Below, in pieces: positions 9,320-19,033 of a stretch of DNA of 64,000 bases (position 1 is the stretch's first letter; the number at the start of each line of letters is the position of its first letter). A program made the position numbers and the translations under genes. This DNA comes from Pycnococcus provasolii. Its lineage: Eukaryota > Chlorophyta > Pseudoscourfieldiophyceae > Pseudoscourfieldiales > Pycnococcaceae. The stretch covers positions 248,001 to 312,000 of the forward strand of contig OW568886.1 of the NCBI GenBank assembly GCA_938743325.2. Direction: 5' to 3'. The notes beneath the pieces are model-generated. The model saw only the letters and a program-made list of their open reading frames with translations. It had not been told where the DNA came from and ran no database searches.

Positions 9320-12082
9320 ATGAGCTCACCTGCAAGCTCGACAAACTTCACCAGAGAGACTTGTTGCCAACGTTTTGATACCTCCTGGGAATCCAACGAA
9401 GCTGTCGCCGAAGGAGAGTCCCGCAGTCCCGCACGCGCCGCGATGGCCTCGGCCGCACGCACGCTCTTCGAGCAAGTCGACGCGAACGGCGACGGCGTTC
9501 TGTCCCTGCACGAACTGCGAGCGTGGCTTGAGAAGAACGGCGAGGAGTCGCTCGGAAACTCGCTCTTCTCTGCTTTGGATACGGATTGTGACGGTGTCGT
9601 GACACTGGAGGAGTTCTCTGAGGGATTTGAACAGGTCATTAAGCATAAAAAAGACACGCCTGGCTCAACCGAGCACGTCTTTCCTCAACTCAGTGTGCGT
9701 CTTGCGTGGCTGAGACGATTCGCAGAATCATGCAAGGGCAAGAAGTACACGTGGACTGCTACACACCACCTTAAGGCGGAGCATGGCGGTGGTAAAGATG
9801 ACGTCGTGCAAATCAACGTGGATAACCTTTTAGAGCACCGCGAGCGCACGAACGCCGCAGGCAAGGATGGCGATGGCAAACCCACAATAGTGCAGTACAC
9901 CGAGATTCCGTTCGAGCTCATGACGACGAACGACGTGTGCTTTGGTATCGTTAAGCCTGCGACGGAGCACGTCAGAACCTCGTATGTCGAGTTGCTGAAA
10001 AGCACCGAGCCTGCTGAGGTGAAGTCTGCAACGGCGTTTGTGTCGCACGCCTGGAAGTACATATTCGTGAACGTCGTCGATGCGCTTAGCCATCTCTCTG
10101 AGGATTCGTTCGTGTGGTTCGACGTGTTCACCGTCAACCAGCATGCGAGCTCGCAAGTTCCAACTGACTGGTGGTTCACGACTTTTAAGGAGGCAGTCGC
10201 GAGTATCAAACACACCGTGCTTATTTTGATGCCTTGGGATGATCCCATTCCGCTGACGCGCGCTTGGTGCATCTGGGAGATTCTAAGCACCATTACCGGG
10301 TTGGCGAAGCTCGAGATTTGCTTACCGGCGGTGGAGCAGGAGGCGTTTGCGAAGTTCCTCGTCACTGAGGGCGCAGGACAAGTGATAGTGAAAATGGTGA
10401 AGATTGACGTACAGCGTGCCGAGGCGTTCAAGAAAGAAGACCGTGACGCCATTCTTGAAGCGGTGAAGAAATTTCGAGGTGGCCCGTCTGAGGTGAACAA
10501 GCTCATTAAGGACGAGATGCGAAGCTGGGTGGTGGAGAGTGCGAAACGTGCGTTGGGTACGCTGGATTCAGAGGAGCGAGCGACATCAAACTTGTTGACG
10601 AGTGTCGCAATCTTGCTCAGGGACCAAGGCAAGCACGACGATGCGGAGCCACTGTTACGCGAGGCGCTCGACGGATATCGTCGCGAGCTCGGCGATGCGC
10701 ATCCAAGCACGCTTCACTCCATCAATGAACTCGCACTTTTGCTCCAGCGACAAGGCAAGTACGACGACGCCGAGCCGCTGTTACGCGAGGCGCTCGACGG
10801 TTCTCGTCGCGAGCTCGGCGATGCGCATCCAAGCACGCTTTTGTCCATCAACAACCTCGCAGTCTTGCTCCAGCGACAAGGCAAGTACGCCGACGCCGAG
10901 CCGCTGTTACGCGAGGCGCTCAACGGTTCTCGTCGCGAGCTCGGCGATGCGCATCCAGACACGCTCAACTCCATCAACAACCTCGCAGGCTTGCTCAAGC
11001 AACAAGGCAAGTACGACGACGCCGAGCCGATGTTCCGCGAGGCGCTCGACGGTTATCGTCGCGAGCTCGGCGATGCGCATCCAGATACGCTTACGTCCAT
11101 CAACAACCTCGCAGCCTTGCTCGATGAACAGGGCAAGTACGCCGACGCCGAGCCGCTGTACCGCGAAGCGCTTGACGGTTATCGTCGCGAGCTCGGCGAT
11201 GCGCATCCGCACACGCTTACGTCCATCAACAACCTCGCAGTCTTGCTCAAGCGACAACGCAAGTACGACGACGCCGAGCCGCTGTTACGCGAGGCGCTCG
11301 ACGGTCGACGACGCGAGCTCGGCGATGCGCATCCACAGACGCTTATATCCATCAACAACCTCGCAAACTTGCTCTATGAGCAAGGCAAGTACAACGACGC
11401 CGAGCCGCTGTTACGCGAGGCGCTCGATAGTTCTCGTCGCGAGCTCGGCGATGCGCATCCAGACACGCTTAGCTCCATCAACAACCTCGCGATTTTGCTC
11501 AAGCAACAAGGCAAGTACGCCGACCCCGAGCCGCTGTATCGCGAGGCGCTCGAGAATTCTCGTCGCGAGCTCGGCGATGCGCATCCAGACACGCTTACGT
11601 CCATCAATGGCCTCGCGCTCTTGCTCAAGCGACAAGGCAAGTACGACGATGCGGAGCCGCTGTACCGCGAGGCGCTCGACGGTCGACGTCGCGTGCTCGG
11701 CGATGCGCATCGAGACACACTTACGTCCATCAACAACCTCGCAGTCTTGCTCAAGCAACAAGGCAAGTACGACGACGCCGAGCCGCTGTACCGCGAGGCG
11801 CTCGACGGTCGACGACGCGAGCTCGGCGATGCGCATCCGGATTATGGAACTACGTGCTACAATTTCGCGATTTTTCTGAACAAGCAAGAGAAGTTCGATG
11901 AGGCGGCTTCCTATTTCGAACGAGCGGCGCATGCTTACGAGCAAACCTACGGTGCCGACCACGAAAAAACTCGCGATGCGCTAGCTCAAGCTGCTGATGC
12001 TCGTAAACGAAGCGAAGCGAGTGTCCAGCATGCCACACGCCGTTACCGGCGGGTTAGACGTCCGCCAAAAGTCGGCGAATGA
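9320..12082 (+). CDS. EF-hand / TIR-like / kinesin-light-chain-type TPR protein
   Basis: A 920-aa multidomain protein. Two EF-hands with intact Ca2+ loops lie at about 54-65 and 87-98. A middle domain (about 238-360) starts FVSHAW and contains VWFDVFTVNQH and PLTRAWCIWEI. This pattern resembles TIR-like domains, in which the WC..E part faces the active region. From about 423 to 890 there are eleven 42-residue TPRs of kinesin-light-chain type. Ten are nearly identical (QGKYDDAEPLYREALDG, RRELGDAHPDTL) and the last is diverged. The order suggests a Ca2+-regulated scaffold or signalling/defence-type protein rather than a true kinesin light chain. Function is unknown; a start at residue 42 is also possible. 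Confidence 0.8.
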   Translation: MSSPASSTNFTRETCCQRFDTSWESNEAVAEGESRSPARAAMASAARTLFEQVDANGDGVLSLHELRAWLEKNGEESLGNSLFSALDTDCDGVVTLEEFSEGFEQVIKHKKDTPGSTEHVFPQLSVRLAWLRRFAESCKGKKYTWTATHHLKAEHGGGKDDVVQINVDNLLEHRERTNAAGKDGDGKPTIVQYTEIPFELMTTNDVCFGIVKPATEHVRTSYVELLKSTEPAEVKSATAFVSHAWKYIFVNVVDALSHLSEDSFVWFDVFTVNQHASSQVPTDWWFTTFKEAVASIKHTVLILMPWDDPIPLTRAWCIWEILSTITGLAKLEICLPAVEQEAFAKFLVTEGAGQVIVKMVKIDVQRAEAFKKEDRDAILEAVKKFRGGPSEVNKLIKDEMRSWVVESAKRALGTLDSEERATSNLLTSVAILLRDQGKHDDAEPLLREALDGYRRELGDAHPSTLHSINELALLLQRQGKYDDAEPLLREALDGSRRELGDAHPSTLLSINNLAVLLQRQGKYADAEPLLREALNGSRRELGDAHPDTLNSINNLAGLLKQQGKYDDAEPMFREALDGYRRELGDAHPDTLTSINNLAALLDEQGKYADAEPLYREALDGYRRELGDAHPHTLTSINNLAVLLKRQRKYDDAEPLLREALDGRRRELGDAHPQTLISINNLANLLYEQGKYNDAEPLLREALDSSRRELGDAHPDTLSSINNLAILLKQQGKYADPEPLYREALENSRRELGDAHPDTLTSINGLALLLKRQGKYDDAEPLYREALDGRRRVLGDAHRDTLTSINNLAVLLKQQGKYDDAEPLYREALDGRRRELGDAHPDYGTTCYNFAIFLNKQEKFDEAASYFERAAHAYEQTYGADHEKTRDALAQAADARKRSEASVQHATRRYRRVRRPPKVGE
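10587..11860 (+). repeat. 126-bp coding tandem repeat (TPR array)
   Basis: Ten head-to-tail 126-bp units, each encoding one 42-aa TPR, lie inside the gene at 9320-12082. Neighbouring units share long identical stretches at the DNA level, for example CGTCGCGAGCTCGGCGATGC in most units. This points to recent unit duplication or gene conversion rather than selection on protein alone. Confidence 0.9.
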
Positions 12083-12285
12083 AGATCACTAGCTTGTGTT
12101 ATGTTTAGGGGTTGGCGTGCTCATGTGCGACAGGCTGAGCGCAACTCATCGTACCGTGGTACTTACAGTAAGTATCTAGCACCACGCAATCAATCACGAG
12201 AACGAATGATTGAGCGATAACTGATAAATATGAACTGTAGTTCTACTGTAAATATATTGTATTTGGTGTATTCAGTATGTTACAG

Positions 12286-13353
12286 TCACGCGTCGTCACG
12301 CCAGCGTTTCTGCGCGAGGCGTTTGCGCGCCTTGGGATTTGCGCGCTTCTCCTCGCGACGAGGTACGACGCGCTCGGGCAGGTCTTCGGCTGTCTTCGCG
12401 AACGTGACTCCTGTGTGCTCCGCGTACTTTTTGTCGTAATACGCGCTAAATTCCTCCACCCAGTCTCGAGGCATGCCACAGAACCACATGCACTCGAAAG
12501 GGCTGTTTGTTGTGCCCGCGCCACCGCCGCCGGCGCTGGAGCGGGCGGCCCGCTCAAATGCACCGTCACCCGCCCCTCCGACGACGATGCCGCCGCCATC
12601 TCGCCCTGGCGCCCAGAAACGATACTGCTGTCGCGGTACCAAAAAGCACATCGTCCAGTCGTCGTCAAAGAAGCCGTCTGCGATTGCTCTTGTGAATCGG
12701 CTTCCCTTGTAGCAGAAGTTTGGCAGAAGCAGAAAGAACGGTCGACGCGTTCCGTCGGCCCTTTTTGTGGTTGCGAAGGTGAGACATTTCGGTATGTGGT
12801 CAGCCGAGAATGGCGGGTTTGTGATGAGGATGTCGTGCTCCGGCATGGATTCTTCCGTGTGCGCGTAGAAGTCCTCGCATTTGTTGTACACGTCCGTGAA
12901 TCCGAGCGTTGCTAGGTGTTCTTTGCAGCTTCCTTCGCAGAAAAACGGGTCGTATATACGCAGCGCCTCTTTTGGATTCTTCGTCGTCTCTTCCGAAGCA
13001 GCGCCACCAGACCCGTCACTGGGATGCGTCGTCGCTGCGGCATCAGCATCAGCGCCTTGCTTCTTATTCATTTTCCTTTGTTTTTTCAGCAAGGTTCTTC
13101 TTTTTTTCGCTTTCTGCGAAGAGATTTTCTGCGCAACGAGAAACAGAACGGGCTCGATGTCGCGGTAGGCGACAAAGGGCGTTTCGCAGTGGTCTAAAGG
13201 GTCGGATTCGTACGGCCGAGCAGATGACGGCGTCAAGGAGGGACAGAGCAGGTGGTTGCTGTACTTCGTAGACGACGCGGAAGTGACGTACTTCGAGACC
13301 TTGCGAGGACGTTCATTATTCGCGCCATGCGAGGATGAAGGAGGCTTCTCCAT
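12286..13353 (-). CDS. Putative class I SAM-dependent methyltransferase with NPPF motif
   Basis: A 355-aa protein. YDPFFCEGSCKEHL (about residue 133) looks like a divergent SAM-binding motif I, and ILITNPPFSADHIPK (about 175) is the NPPF motif of amino-methyltransferases acting on adenine N6 or glutamine. PFFLLLPNFCYKG follows in the usual place. Residues 84-125 are a basic then Ala/Gly-rich insert and the C-terminus is basic (ARKRLAQKRW), consistent with nucleic-acid contact or nuclear targeting. The family is found in algae and protists without a firm assigned substrate, to my knowledge. It is convergent with the TPR gene. Confidence 0.7.
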   Translation of the reverse strand: MEKPPSSSHGANNERPRKVSKYVTSASSTKYSNHLLCPSLTPSSARPYESDPLDHCETPFVAYRDIEPVLFLVAQKISSQKAKKRRTLLKKQRKMNKKQGADADAAATTHPSDGSGGAASEETTKNPKEALRIYDPFFCEGSCKEHLATLGFTDVYNKCEDFYAHTEESMPEHDILITNPPFSADHIPKCLTFATTKRADGTRRPFFLLLPNFCYKGSRFTRAIADGFFDDDWTMCFLVPRQQYRFWAPGRDGGGIVVGGAGDGAFERAARSSAGGGGAGTTNSPFECMWFCGMPRDWVEEFSAYYDKKYAEHTGVTFAKTAEDLPERVVPRREEKRANPKARKRLAQKRWRDDA

Positions 13354-13759
13354 AGTCTAGGATGAGATAGATGTGAAGCCGATGTGAATAAGCCGACGCC
13401 GTGAAGAAGAAGACGCCGTGAAGAAGCCACCACCGTGAATAAGCCACCCCTGTGACAACACCTTGAATAATCCGCCGCCGTGAAGCCGCCGCCGCCACTG
13501 CTGCTGCTGACAGGAATGGATGGCCAGAGGGGCAAAACAAAACGAAAAAAGTCAAAAACGAAAAAACCAAACCCCTAAAACACCAACCCCTAAAACACCA
13601 AACCAAACCCCGAAACAAACCAAACAAACCCCGAACTTTTTTCTAAACCCCCAAAGAGTAAAAAAACATTAGGGGTTGGAGTTGGAATTAGAATTAGAAT
13701 TAGGGGTTACAGGTTACGGCGTCCGGTTCCGCCACCGTCCCCCTTCATTCTTGGATGCC
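13354..13759. other. Divergent promoter region with imperfect repeats and CCCTAA-like words
   Basis: About 400 bp between two divergently transcribed genes. The left part is an imperfect GCCGTGAA(G/T)AAGCC repeat (about 13383-13490). The right part (13560-13690) holds AACCCCTAAAACACC and related units, then TTAGGGGTTGG, i.e. degenerate telomere-like words close to the start at 13760. It is likely a shared bidirectional promoter. Confidence 0.5.
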
Positions 13760-15259
13760 ATGGCGGCGGCGGCGAATCACGACGACTATACCTATGATGA
13801 CGACGAGTATGATGACGACTACGACGACAATGTCACTGAACCTTCCCAAGGTAGGTTTCCGTCACCTCACAATGTGCCCGCACCATTACCATTAAAGGTT
13901 GGTGGGCCTTCCATTAAGGTGGTCTCTGCCGTGCGTGTTCACTCGTGCTTGTCCTGCCCGCCCAAGGATATTGCGACACATGCGGACGGCACGCAACCGA
14001 CGTGCCACGTGAAAGAATTTCAAGCAGAGGCGATGGCTATTCTCGAAAAGGTGAAAACGTGCTTGTTTGGTGTGAACGCGAACGGAAGTTCTTCAGCAAC
14101 ACCACCAGCAGAAGCAGCAGCGCCGTCTTCTGAGAAAATAGAGGCGCTGTACAAAAAGGCGGCGCAGGCACGCCTGCCCCTGCCGACGACGATGAACAAG
14201 CCGCCAGCCTCACAGGAGGAACCGCCTCAGAAAAGACAGAAACAAAGCGCAACGACAACAAATCAAACGACAACGCCAACCGCACAAACAAACGCCATTT
14301 CCGCTCGCGAAGAAAGAAAACAGGCGCTGCTCACGTGCCCGCTCGCCACCGCACGCGAACGTCTCGAGCAGAAAACGGACCCGGGAGACGGTTGGCTCAC
14401 GGGAAGCATCGATAGGAAGGCTCACGGGAAGCAGCGATCTGCAACAGCTTTACAGCAAACGGTGAACAAGCAGTATGAGACCACGCCGGTGGCGCTTGGA
14501 AATGGCTCGAGCGGAAGCAGCGATAGTACACTCATCCCAGGAAAAAGCGTGCTCGTACGCGTGGGCGTTCACAGTGCCGCAAACCCATCGCGCGTCAGTC
14601 AAGAACTCCTGCTTCCGGCAAATATGCCGCTCGATGCGCTACGACGAGCTGTGGTGTGTCCCAGCGACGACGTTGCTCGCGTCATGTCCCTTGGCGCTGG
14701 CGACTTGGCATCAGGCGCGCTCGTGCGCATAAACGACGAACTCGTTCCCGCAACATGTGGACCCTGCGTTGACTATGCCAAGCCACTGCTGGAGTATGCC
14801 GAGTCGCACTTCAAGGACAAACGTTCGCGCGGTCCCGCCTGGCGTCTTGCGGCTCGTCCGCTTGAAGAGTACACGTTCGCCGACGTCGTCGACGGCCTGC
14901 ATCGCGGAGCGCACTTCGTCGCAGGGTACGTACACGCGGGCGCGTGCGAGCACCGCCTTTCGATCGTCGACACACGTCTCGTGCACGAGGATGACGAGCT
15001 TGACTTTGGCGCATATCCGCTGGAGGTGATGCACGAGCGCGACCGGCGACGCAAGTGCATGTGCTGCCTGAGCCTTCCCGCGGTGACAGTTTCTTGGTGC
15101 GATCGTCGTGCACCCGACGCACCAACTTTCTGGTGTGAGGAATGCTTCTCAAGACTGCACCAAAAGCCCGATGGTAGTTCTGTGGATGGTGTCGCGGACA
15201 TGGCCACCTTTCCATACTTTGCCGAGCCTGTGTCTGGAAATAATCGAGCCTGTAAATAA
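13760..15259 (+). CDS. snRNA-activating protein complex subunit 3-like (SNAPC3/SNAP50)
   Basis: A 499-aa protein. The C-terminal 150 residues carry the SNAP50 zinc-binding signature: HAGACEHRLSIVDTRLVHED, then YPLEVMHERDRRRKCMCCL, then FWCEECFSRLH. The family subunit binds the proximal sequence element of snRNA and U6-type promoters for RNA polymerases II and III. The N-terminal two thirds is low-complexity (acidic Asp/Tyr tract, Ala/Gln-rich) and not conserved. The start is the first ATG; the frame is open upstream only with a TTG. The largest Pol III subunit is encoded in the same window, at 54.7 kb. Confidence 0.88.
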   Translation: MAAAANHDDYTYDDDEYDDDYDDNVTEPSQGRFPSPHNVPAPLPLKVGGPSIKVVSAVRVHSCLSCPPKDIATHADGTQPTCHVKEFQAEAMAILEKVKTCLFGVNANGSSSATPPAEAAAPSSEKIEALYKKAAQARLPLPTTMNKPPASQEEPPQKRQKQSATTTNQTTTPTAQTNAISAREERKQALLTCPLATARERLEQKTDPGDGWLTGSIDRKAHGKQRSATALQQTVNKQYETTPVALGNGSSGSSDSTLIPGKSVLVRVGVHSAANPSRVSQELLLPANMPLDALRRAVVCPSDDVARVMSLGAGDLASGALVRINDELVPATCGPCVDYAKPLLEYAESHFKDKRSRGPAWRLAARPLEEYTFADVVDGLHRGAHFVAGYVHAGACEHRLSIVDTRLVHEDDELDFGAYPLEVMHERDRRRKCMCCLSLPAVTVSWCDRRAPDAPTFWCEECFSRLHQKPDGSSVDGVADMATFPYFAEPVSGNNRACK

Positions 15260-15326
15260 TTTGTCTGAATATTCTTCGTTTACTTTTCTTATTTTTTTAA
15301 TTAACAACTTCCATGAATGCCTAGCC

Positions 15327-16505
15327 TTAGAATGCCGCGTCGTCGTCGTCTAACGTGTCCAGATCAAAACCTGTATTGCTCATCTCAAGCCATCCGCGCA
15401 TGCGCTTCTCGCGTTGTCGTCGTCGATGCCAGATGAATGCTCCCACGCCCACGCCAATTGCGCCGAGCACGCCGAAAATGCCTCCTGCGATAGCCCCTCC
15501 GTTCGCACCTTTCTGGCCGCCGCCGGAGCTGCTTTCTTCTTCCCTGCCATCGTCGACAGACTTCGTCGAGGATGGTGTTGCCGCATCGTCGCCTTTCGTG
15601 TCCTTTTCTGATGTCGCCGGACACTGCAGCGGCTGTGGCCTTGCCTTTTCCTCGTCCACACCCTCTGGAATGACTGGCCTGCACTCGACGTGTTTTCCGA
15701 CGCACAGAGGTGCATCCGTTCCTTTCACGACGGCGCCAAAGTCGACCCAGACTTCGTCGCTGCGGCTCGGGTTGTTGATTTCGCCCTCGACGCGGTGCGT
15801 GTGCGTGTGTGCAAAGTCGCGCGTCGACCGGCTTACGCCTTCGTGAGCCCATATCGCGCGTACGAAACCCGCCTGCGCGTCGAGTCTTCGGTCGCCTCGT
15901 TCGTCGTCGGGCGTCGTGACTGCGCGCGACCACCTCACGACGGTAAGTCTTGCGGTTGCGTTGTACTCGAGTTCGACGTCCTTGAGGTCGTCCTGTCCAC
16001 CGCATATTGCGTCCGAGTCCGTGATTGGCTGTCCGTTGATTTTCCCGTACGCGTCTCGTCTCTTTGGCGGTTGTCCTTCGACGTCTCCGGCGGCAAACTG
16101 CCAGATGTCCGCCTCTTCCATGGCATCTCCGTACGGCCCCCCGTGTATTCCAAAAGCGAGCCAACCTCGCGTGGGCATGGCCATGCAGAACTTGAATGCC
16201 CGTCGTTGTGGGTCGTGAGCGATTCCTAGCAGTATAGGTTGCGACGATCGCGATGCGGAGTCTTCTCCAGACGCGCCAATTTGAAACACCGACGGAATTC
16301 CAAAAGATGAGCAGAAACTTAAGTTTTCTTTATTTAAAGAGGTTCCGTCAAGAGAACCGCTGTACACGAAGTGGTTGTGGTTGTGCTGCTGCTCCTGTGC
16401 ATTTGCAAAGACAGCAACGCCATGATGACCATCCCCACCATACTGTAGGACTGCTAATGCTAATGCAGTGATGAAGAAGAAGAGATATCTCATGATGAAA
16501 GACAT
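15327..16505 (-). CDS. DOMON-domain type I membrane protein
   Basis: A 392-aa protein with an N-terminal signal peptide (hydrophobic core at about 5-21), an extracellular DOMON domain, a Ser/Glu-rich stalk, one transmembrane helix near residues 336-355 and a short basic then acidic tail. The DOMON is recognised from GWLAFGIHGG, a methionine- and Asp-rich ADIWQF strand, a DAYG turn and the final VVRWSRAV strand, a fold that can bind heme or sugar. No cytochrome b561 domain follows, so this is not a typical CYB561-DOMON protein. The ligand is unknown. It is convergent with the SNAPC3-like gene. Confidence 0.78.
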   Translation of the reverse strand: MSFIMRYLFFFITALALAVLQYGGDGHHGVAVFANAQEQQHNHNHFVYSGSLDGTSLNKENLSFCSSFGIPSVFQIGASGEDSASRSSQPILLGIAHDPQRRAFKFCMAMPTRGWLAFGIHGGPYGDAMEEADIWQFAAGDVEGQPPKRRDAYGKINGQPITDSDAICGGQDDLKDVELEYNATARLTVVRWSRAVTTPDDERGDRRLDAQAGFVRAIWAHEGVSRSTRDFAHTHTHRVEGEINNPSRSDEVWVDFGAVVKGTDAPLCVGKHVECRPVIPEGVDEEKARPQPLQCPATSEKDTKGDDAATPSSTKSVDDGREEESSSGGGQKGANGGAIAGGIFGVLGAIGVGVGAFIWHRRRQREKRMRGWLEMSNTGFDLDTLDDDDAAF

Positions 16506-17472
16506 CTTCCCTAAACGATCAATGATGACCCTGGTGAGGATGACCCAGATGACCCAGCACTAATGTAATACAGTAGAATAGAATGGGACGGAGGAAGGGG
16601 AGCCGCCACTTAGTCTAGCTAGGGAGGTTGTGATGTGGTACCAGACGTGATGACTTATGATTGCGAAGAATCAATCCTCTTGTTTTGTTGTTGTTGGCGA
16701 TGGCTAATAAAGAGGTCGGGAAGGGAAAAGGGGAAACGCACCCACGCTCACGAGAAGGGAACCCCGACTGACATGAAGTTGTGGATGGTCCCGACCAGAC
16801 GTTCCCTTAAAACTTGTCTATTTTTTTAATGGGGATTAAAATTGCATGGACCACCTCAACCTCGAGGGAATCCTTCAATCCCCTGAGGGAATCGTTCAGT
16901 AGAACTACGGGTACATCTTCAGTCGGCATCAGCCAAATTCCCACATAACCCTAACCCACATAACCCTAACCCTAACCCACATACATAACCCTAACCCTAA
17001 CCCTAACCCTAACCCTACCCCCCTGGATCCCCTGGATGAGCCCTGGATGAGGGAGCGCACGCCCTGTGCACGGCCCCTCTGGGAGGTTCTTCTTTCTCCC
17101 AGTCCCAGAGGTTTTCAGTCAGGTGATTCCGTCCCAGTCCCACCTGTTCTAAAACCCGGTGGGGCCGTGGGGTTTGGTTTGTCCCTTCTGAATTCTTCTC
17201 CCCATATGGAACTGGAAGGAAGAATCGTGTCCCCTCCCTCCTCCTAGGTGGCCTGTTCTCCTGGGACCCGTCCATCACCTGCTTCGCATTCATTCCGCAG
17301 GCTCCATCCCGCTTTCTTCACCAGCATCATTGTCTTCCTGGACGCCATACGTTACACCTGAAAGGAGTTCGCTTCTTCAATCAAGTCCTGAATACAGCCT
17401 GTTTGTTTCTTTTTCTTTTTCTTTTTCGTTCATTTTCCTTTTTCATTTTCTCTTGGATTTGGATACAGTAAG
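16506..17472. other. Intergenic region with CCCTAA array
   Basis: No gene is recognised. The clearest telomere-like run in the window lies at about 16946-17018: repeated CCTAACC, with nearly perfect CCCTAA units in its second half. It is followed by a short CCCTGGAT(GAG/CCC) repeat to about 17050. The array sits about 450 bp upstream of the ArfGAP gene and reads CCCTAA on its coding strand. A pyrimidine-rich TTTTTCTTTTTC tract (17405-17450) precedes the start codon. Confidence 0.6.
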
Positions 17473-18903
17473 ATGTCCGCGAAACACCAAGTTTCGGAGG
17501 CGCAGAACCGGCTTCACAAGAAGATTTTACAGGATTTGTTAAAGCAGCCAAATAATAAGAGATGTGCAGACTGCTCGGGAACGAACCCGCCGACGTGGGC
17601 ATCCGTCAACCTTGGCGTGTTCGTATGCCTCGCATGCTCAGGCGTGCACCGCTCACTTGGCGTGCACGTCAGCCAAGTGCGATCGACCGTGCTCGACACA
17701 TGGCTACCGCACCAGGTCGAAGTCATGCGGCAAATCGGTAACGCGCGTGCGAACGAGTACTACGAATCCAACCTGGAACCCGGATTCAAGAAACCGGACG
17801 AGTCGTCGAACGTGAAGCTGCGCGACTTCATCAGGAACAAGTACGAACTGCGCGTCTACGCGGACCGATCGCGGAAAGGACCTGTGCTTCTTGACGAAGA
17901 AAACGGAAATGCGACGCAGCCGCCCCCTTCTTCTTCTTCTGCTCAGCAAGAGAGCAGGCAGCAGCAAACACCACCGGCGCAGGCGGCACCTTCGCCGCTC
18001 ATGGACCTTCTCGGAGGGACTGCTGAGCCAGCACCCGCACCCGCTGCGCCGTCGGCAACGAACGGATTTGCAGACTTTGGGGGATTCAGTGGCGCAAACA
18101 CCGCCGCTGCGCCCGCGTCTTCCGAAGGGGACTGGGGCGCCTTCAGCGGAAATGCGCCGGCGCCGGCGAGTGCAGACCCGTTCGCCACGCAACGTGCAAG
18201 TGGTGGCGACCCATTCGCGTCCACGACGCCTGCCGAGCCTGTGGCAAAGCCACCGGCGGAGAAGGGTGGACTGCCTCAGGACGTGCTCGCGGCATTGAAC
18301 AGCACGCCGCAGCAGACAGGAATGGCCGGATTTGGAATGATGGGTGGCATGCAGCCGCCGCAAATGCAGATGCAACAACAACAGCAATTACAGCAGCAGC
18401 AGCAGCAACTACAACAGCAACAACGTCAGCAGCAGATGGGTGGCATGAACATGAACATGATGGGAGGAGGCATGATGCCGCCGCAGCCGCAGCAGCAGCA
18501 GATGGGTGGAGGCATGATGCCACCACAGCAACAAATGCGCGGCATGATGCCGCAGCAGATGATGGGTGGCATGATGCAGCCGCAACAGCAGATGGGTGGC
18601 ATGAACATGATGGGAGGAGGCATGATGCCGCAGCAGCAGCAGATGATGATGGGAGGCATGATGCAGCCGCAGCAACAGATGGGCATGGGTGGCATGAACA
18701 TGGGCGGCATGATGCCGCAGCAGCAGCAGCAGATGATGATGATGGGCGGCATGATGCAGCCGCAGATGCAGATGCAGCCGCAGATGATGGGCGGCGGCAT
18801 GATGATGGGAGGAGGCATGACGCCGTCGCCAACGACAGCCGGAACGGCGTCGATGCCGCCGCCAGATAAGAAGGATCCGTTTGCAGACCTCGCCTCGTTT
18901 TAG
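17473..18903 (+). CDS. ArfGAP zinc-finger protein (SMAP/AGD5 type)
   Basis: A 476-aa Arf GTPase-activating protein acting in Golgi/endosome vesicle traffic. The N-terminal ArfGAP finger is at residues 31-55 (Cys31, Cys34, Cys52, Cys55), with the catalytic arginine at 60 in SGVHRSLG. The block LDTWLPHQVEVMRQIGN and the following FIRNKYE are characteristic of SMAP/AGD5. The finger loop is one residue longer than the usual CX16C spacing. The C-terminal half is low-complexity, first Ala/Pro-rich with DPFA motifs that may bind clathrin-adaptor ears, then a Met/Gly/Gln/Pro repeat region (about 295-450) and a final KKDPFADL. SAR1, another coat GTPase component, is encoded about 8 kb away. Confidence 0.93.
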   Translation: MSAKHQVSEAQNRLHKKILQDLLKQPNNKRCADCSGTNPPTWASVNLGVFVCLACSGVHRSLGVHVSQVRSTVLDTWLPHQVEVMRQIGNARANEYYESNLEPGFKKPDESSNVKLRDFIRNKYELRVYADRSRKGPVLLDEENGNATQPPPSSSSAQQESRQQQTPPAQAAPSPLMDLLGGTAEPAPAPAAPSATNGFADFGGFSGANTAAAPASSEGDWGAFSGNAPAPASADPFATQRASGGDPFASTTPAEPVAKPPAEKGGLPQDVLAALNSTPQQTGMAGFGMMGGMQPPQMQMQQQQQLQQQQQQLQQQQRQQQMGGMNMNMMGGGMMPPQPQQQQMGGGMMPPQQQMRGMMPQQMMGGMMQPQQQMGGMNMMGGGMMPQQQQMMMGGMMQPQQQMGMGGMNMGGMMPQQQQQMMMMGGMMQPQMQMQPQMMGGGMMMGGGMTPSPTTAGTASMPPPDKKDPFADLASF

Positions 18904-19033
18904 ATTTACTCTTGTTGGTGGTGGTGTATGAGCGAGCGAGTGTGTGCGTGTGTTACCATACCAGTCTTCGATTGTTTGGTTCATTCAACAAAAATATGAT
19001 TTAATCAAAGAACAAACCAAAGTTTACTTCACT

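Noticed and set aside
9685-10710. 341-codon antisense frame over the TIR-like domain
   Set aside because: Ser/Thr-rich shadow without motifs; the sense frame has clear EF-hand, TIR-like and TPR domains.
10587-11860. Regular repeats resembling a CRISPR array
   Set aside because: 126-bp units are contiguous coding TPRs without spacers, in a eukaryotic gene.
10602-11879. 425-codon frame overlapping the TPR array
   Set aside because: It is a repeat of the TPR unit in another frame; periodicity comes from the 126-bp repeat.
9320-12082. Kinesin light chain
   Set aside because: TPR units are KLC-like, but the coiled coil is missing and EF-hand and TIR-like domains are present instead.
16946-17018. 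True telomere or chromosome end
   Set aside because: Genes continue on both sides and the units are imperfect; treated as an interstitial telomere-like array.
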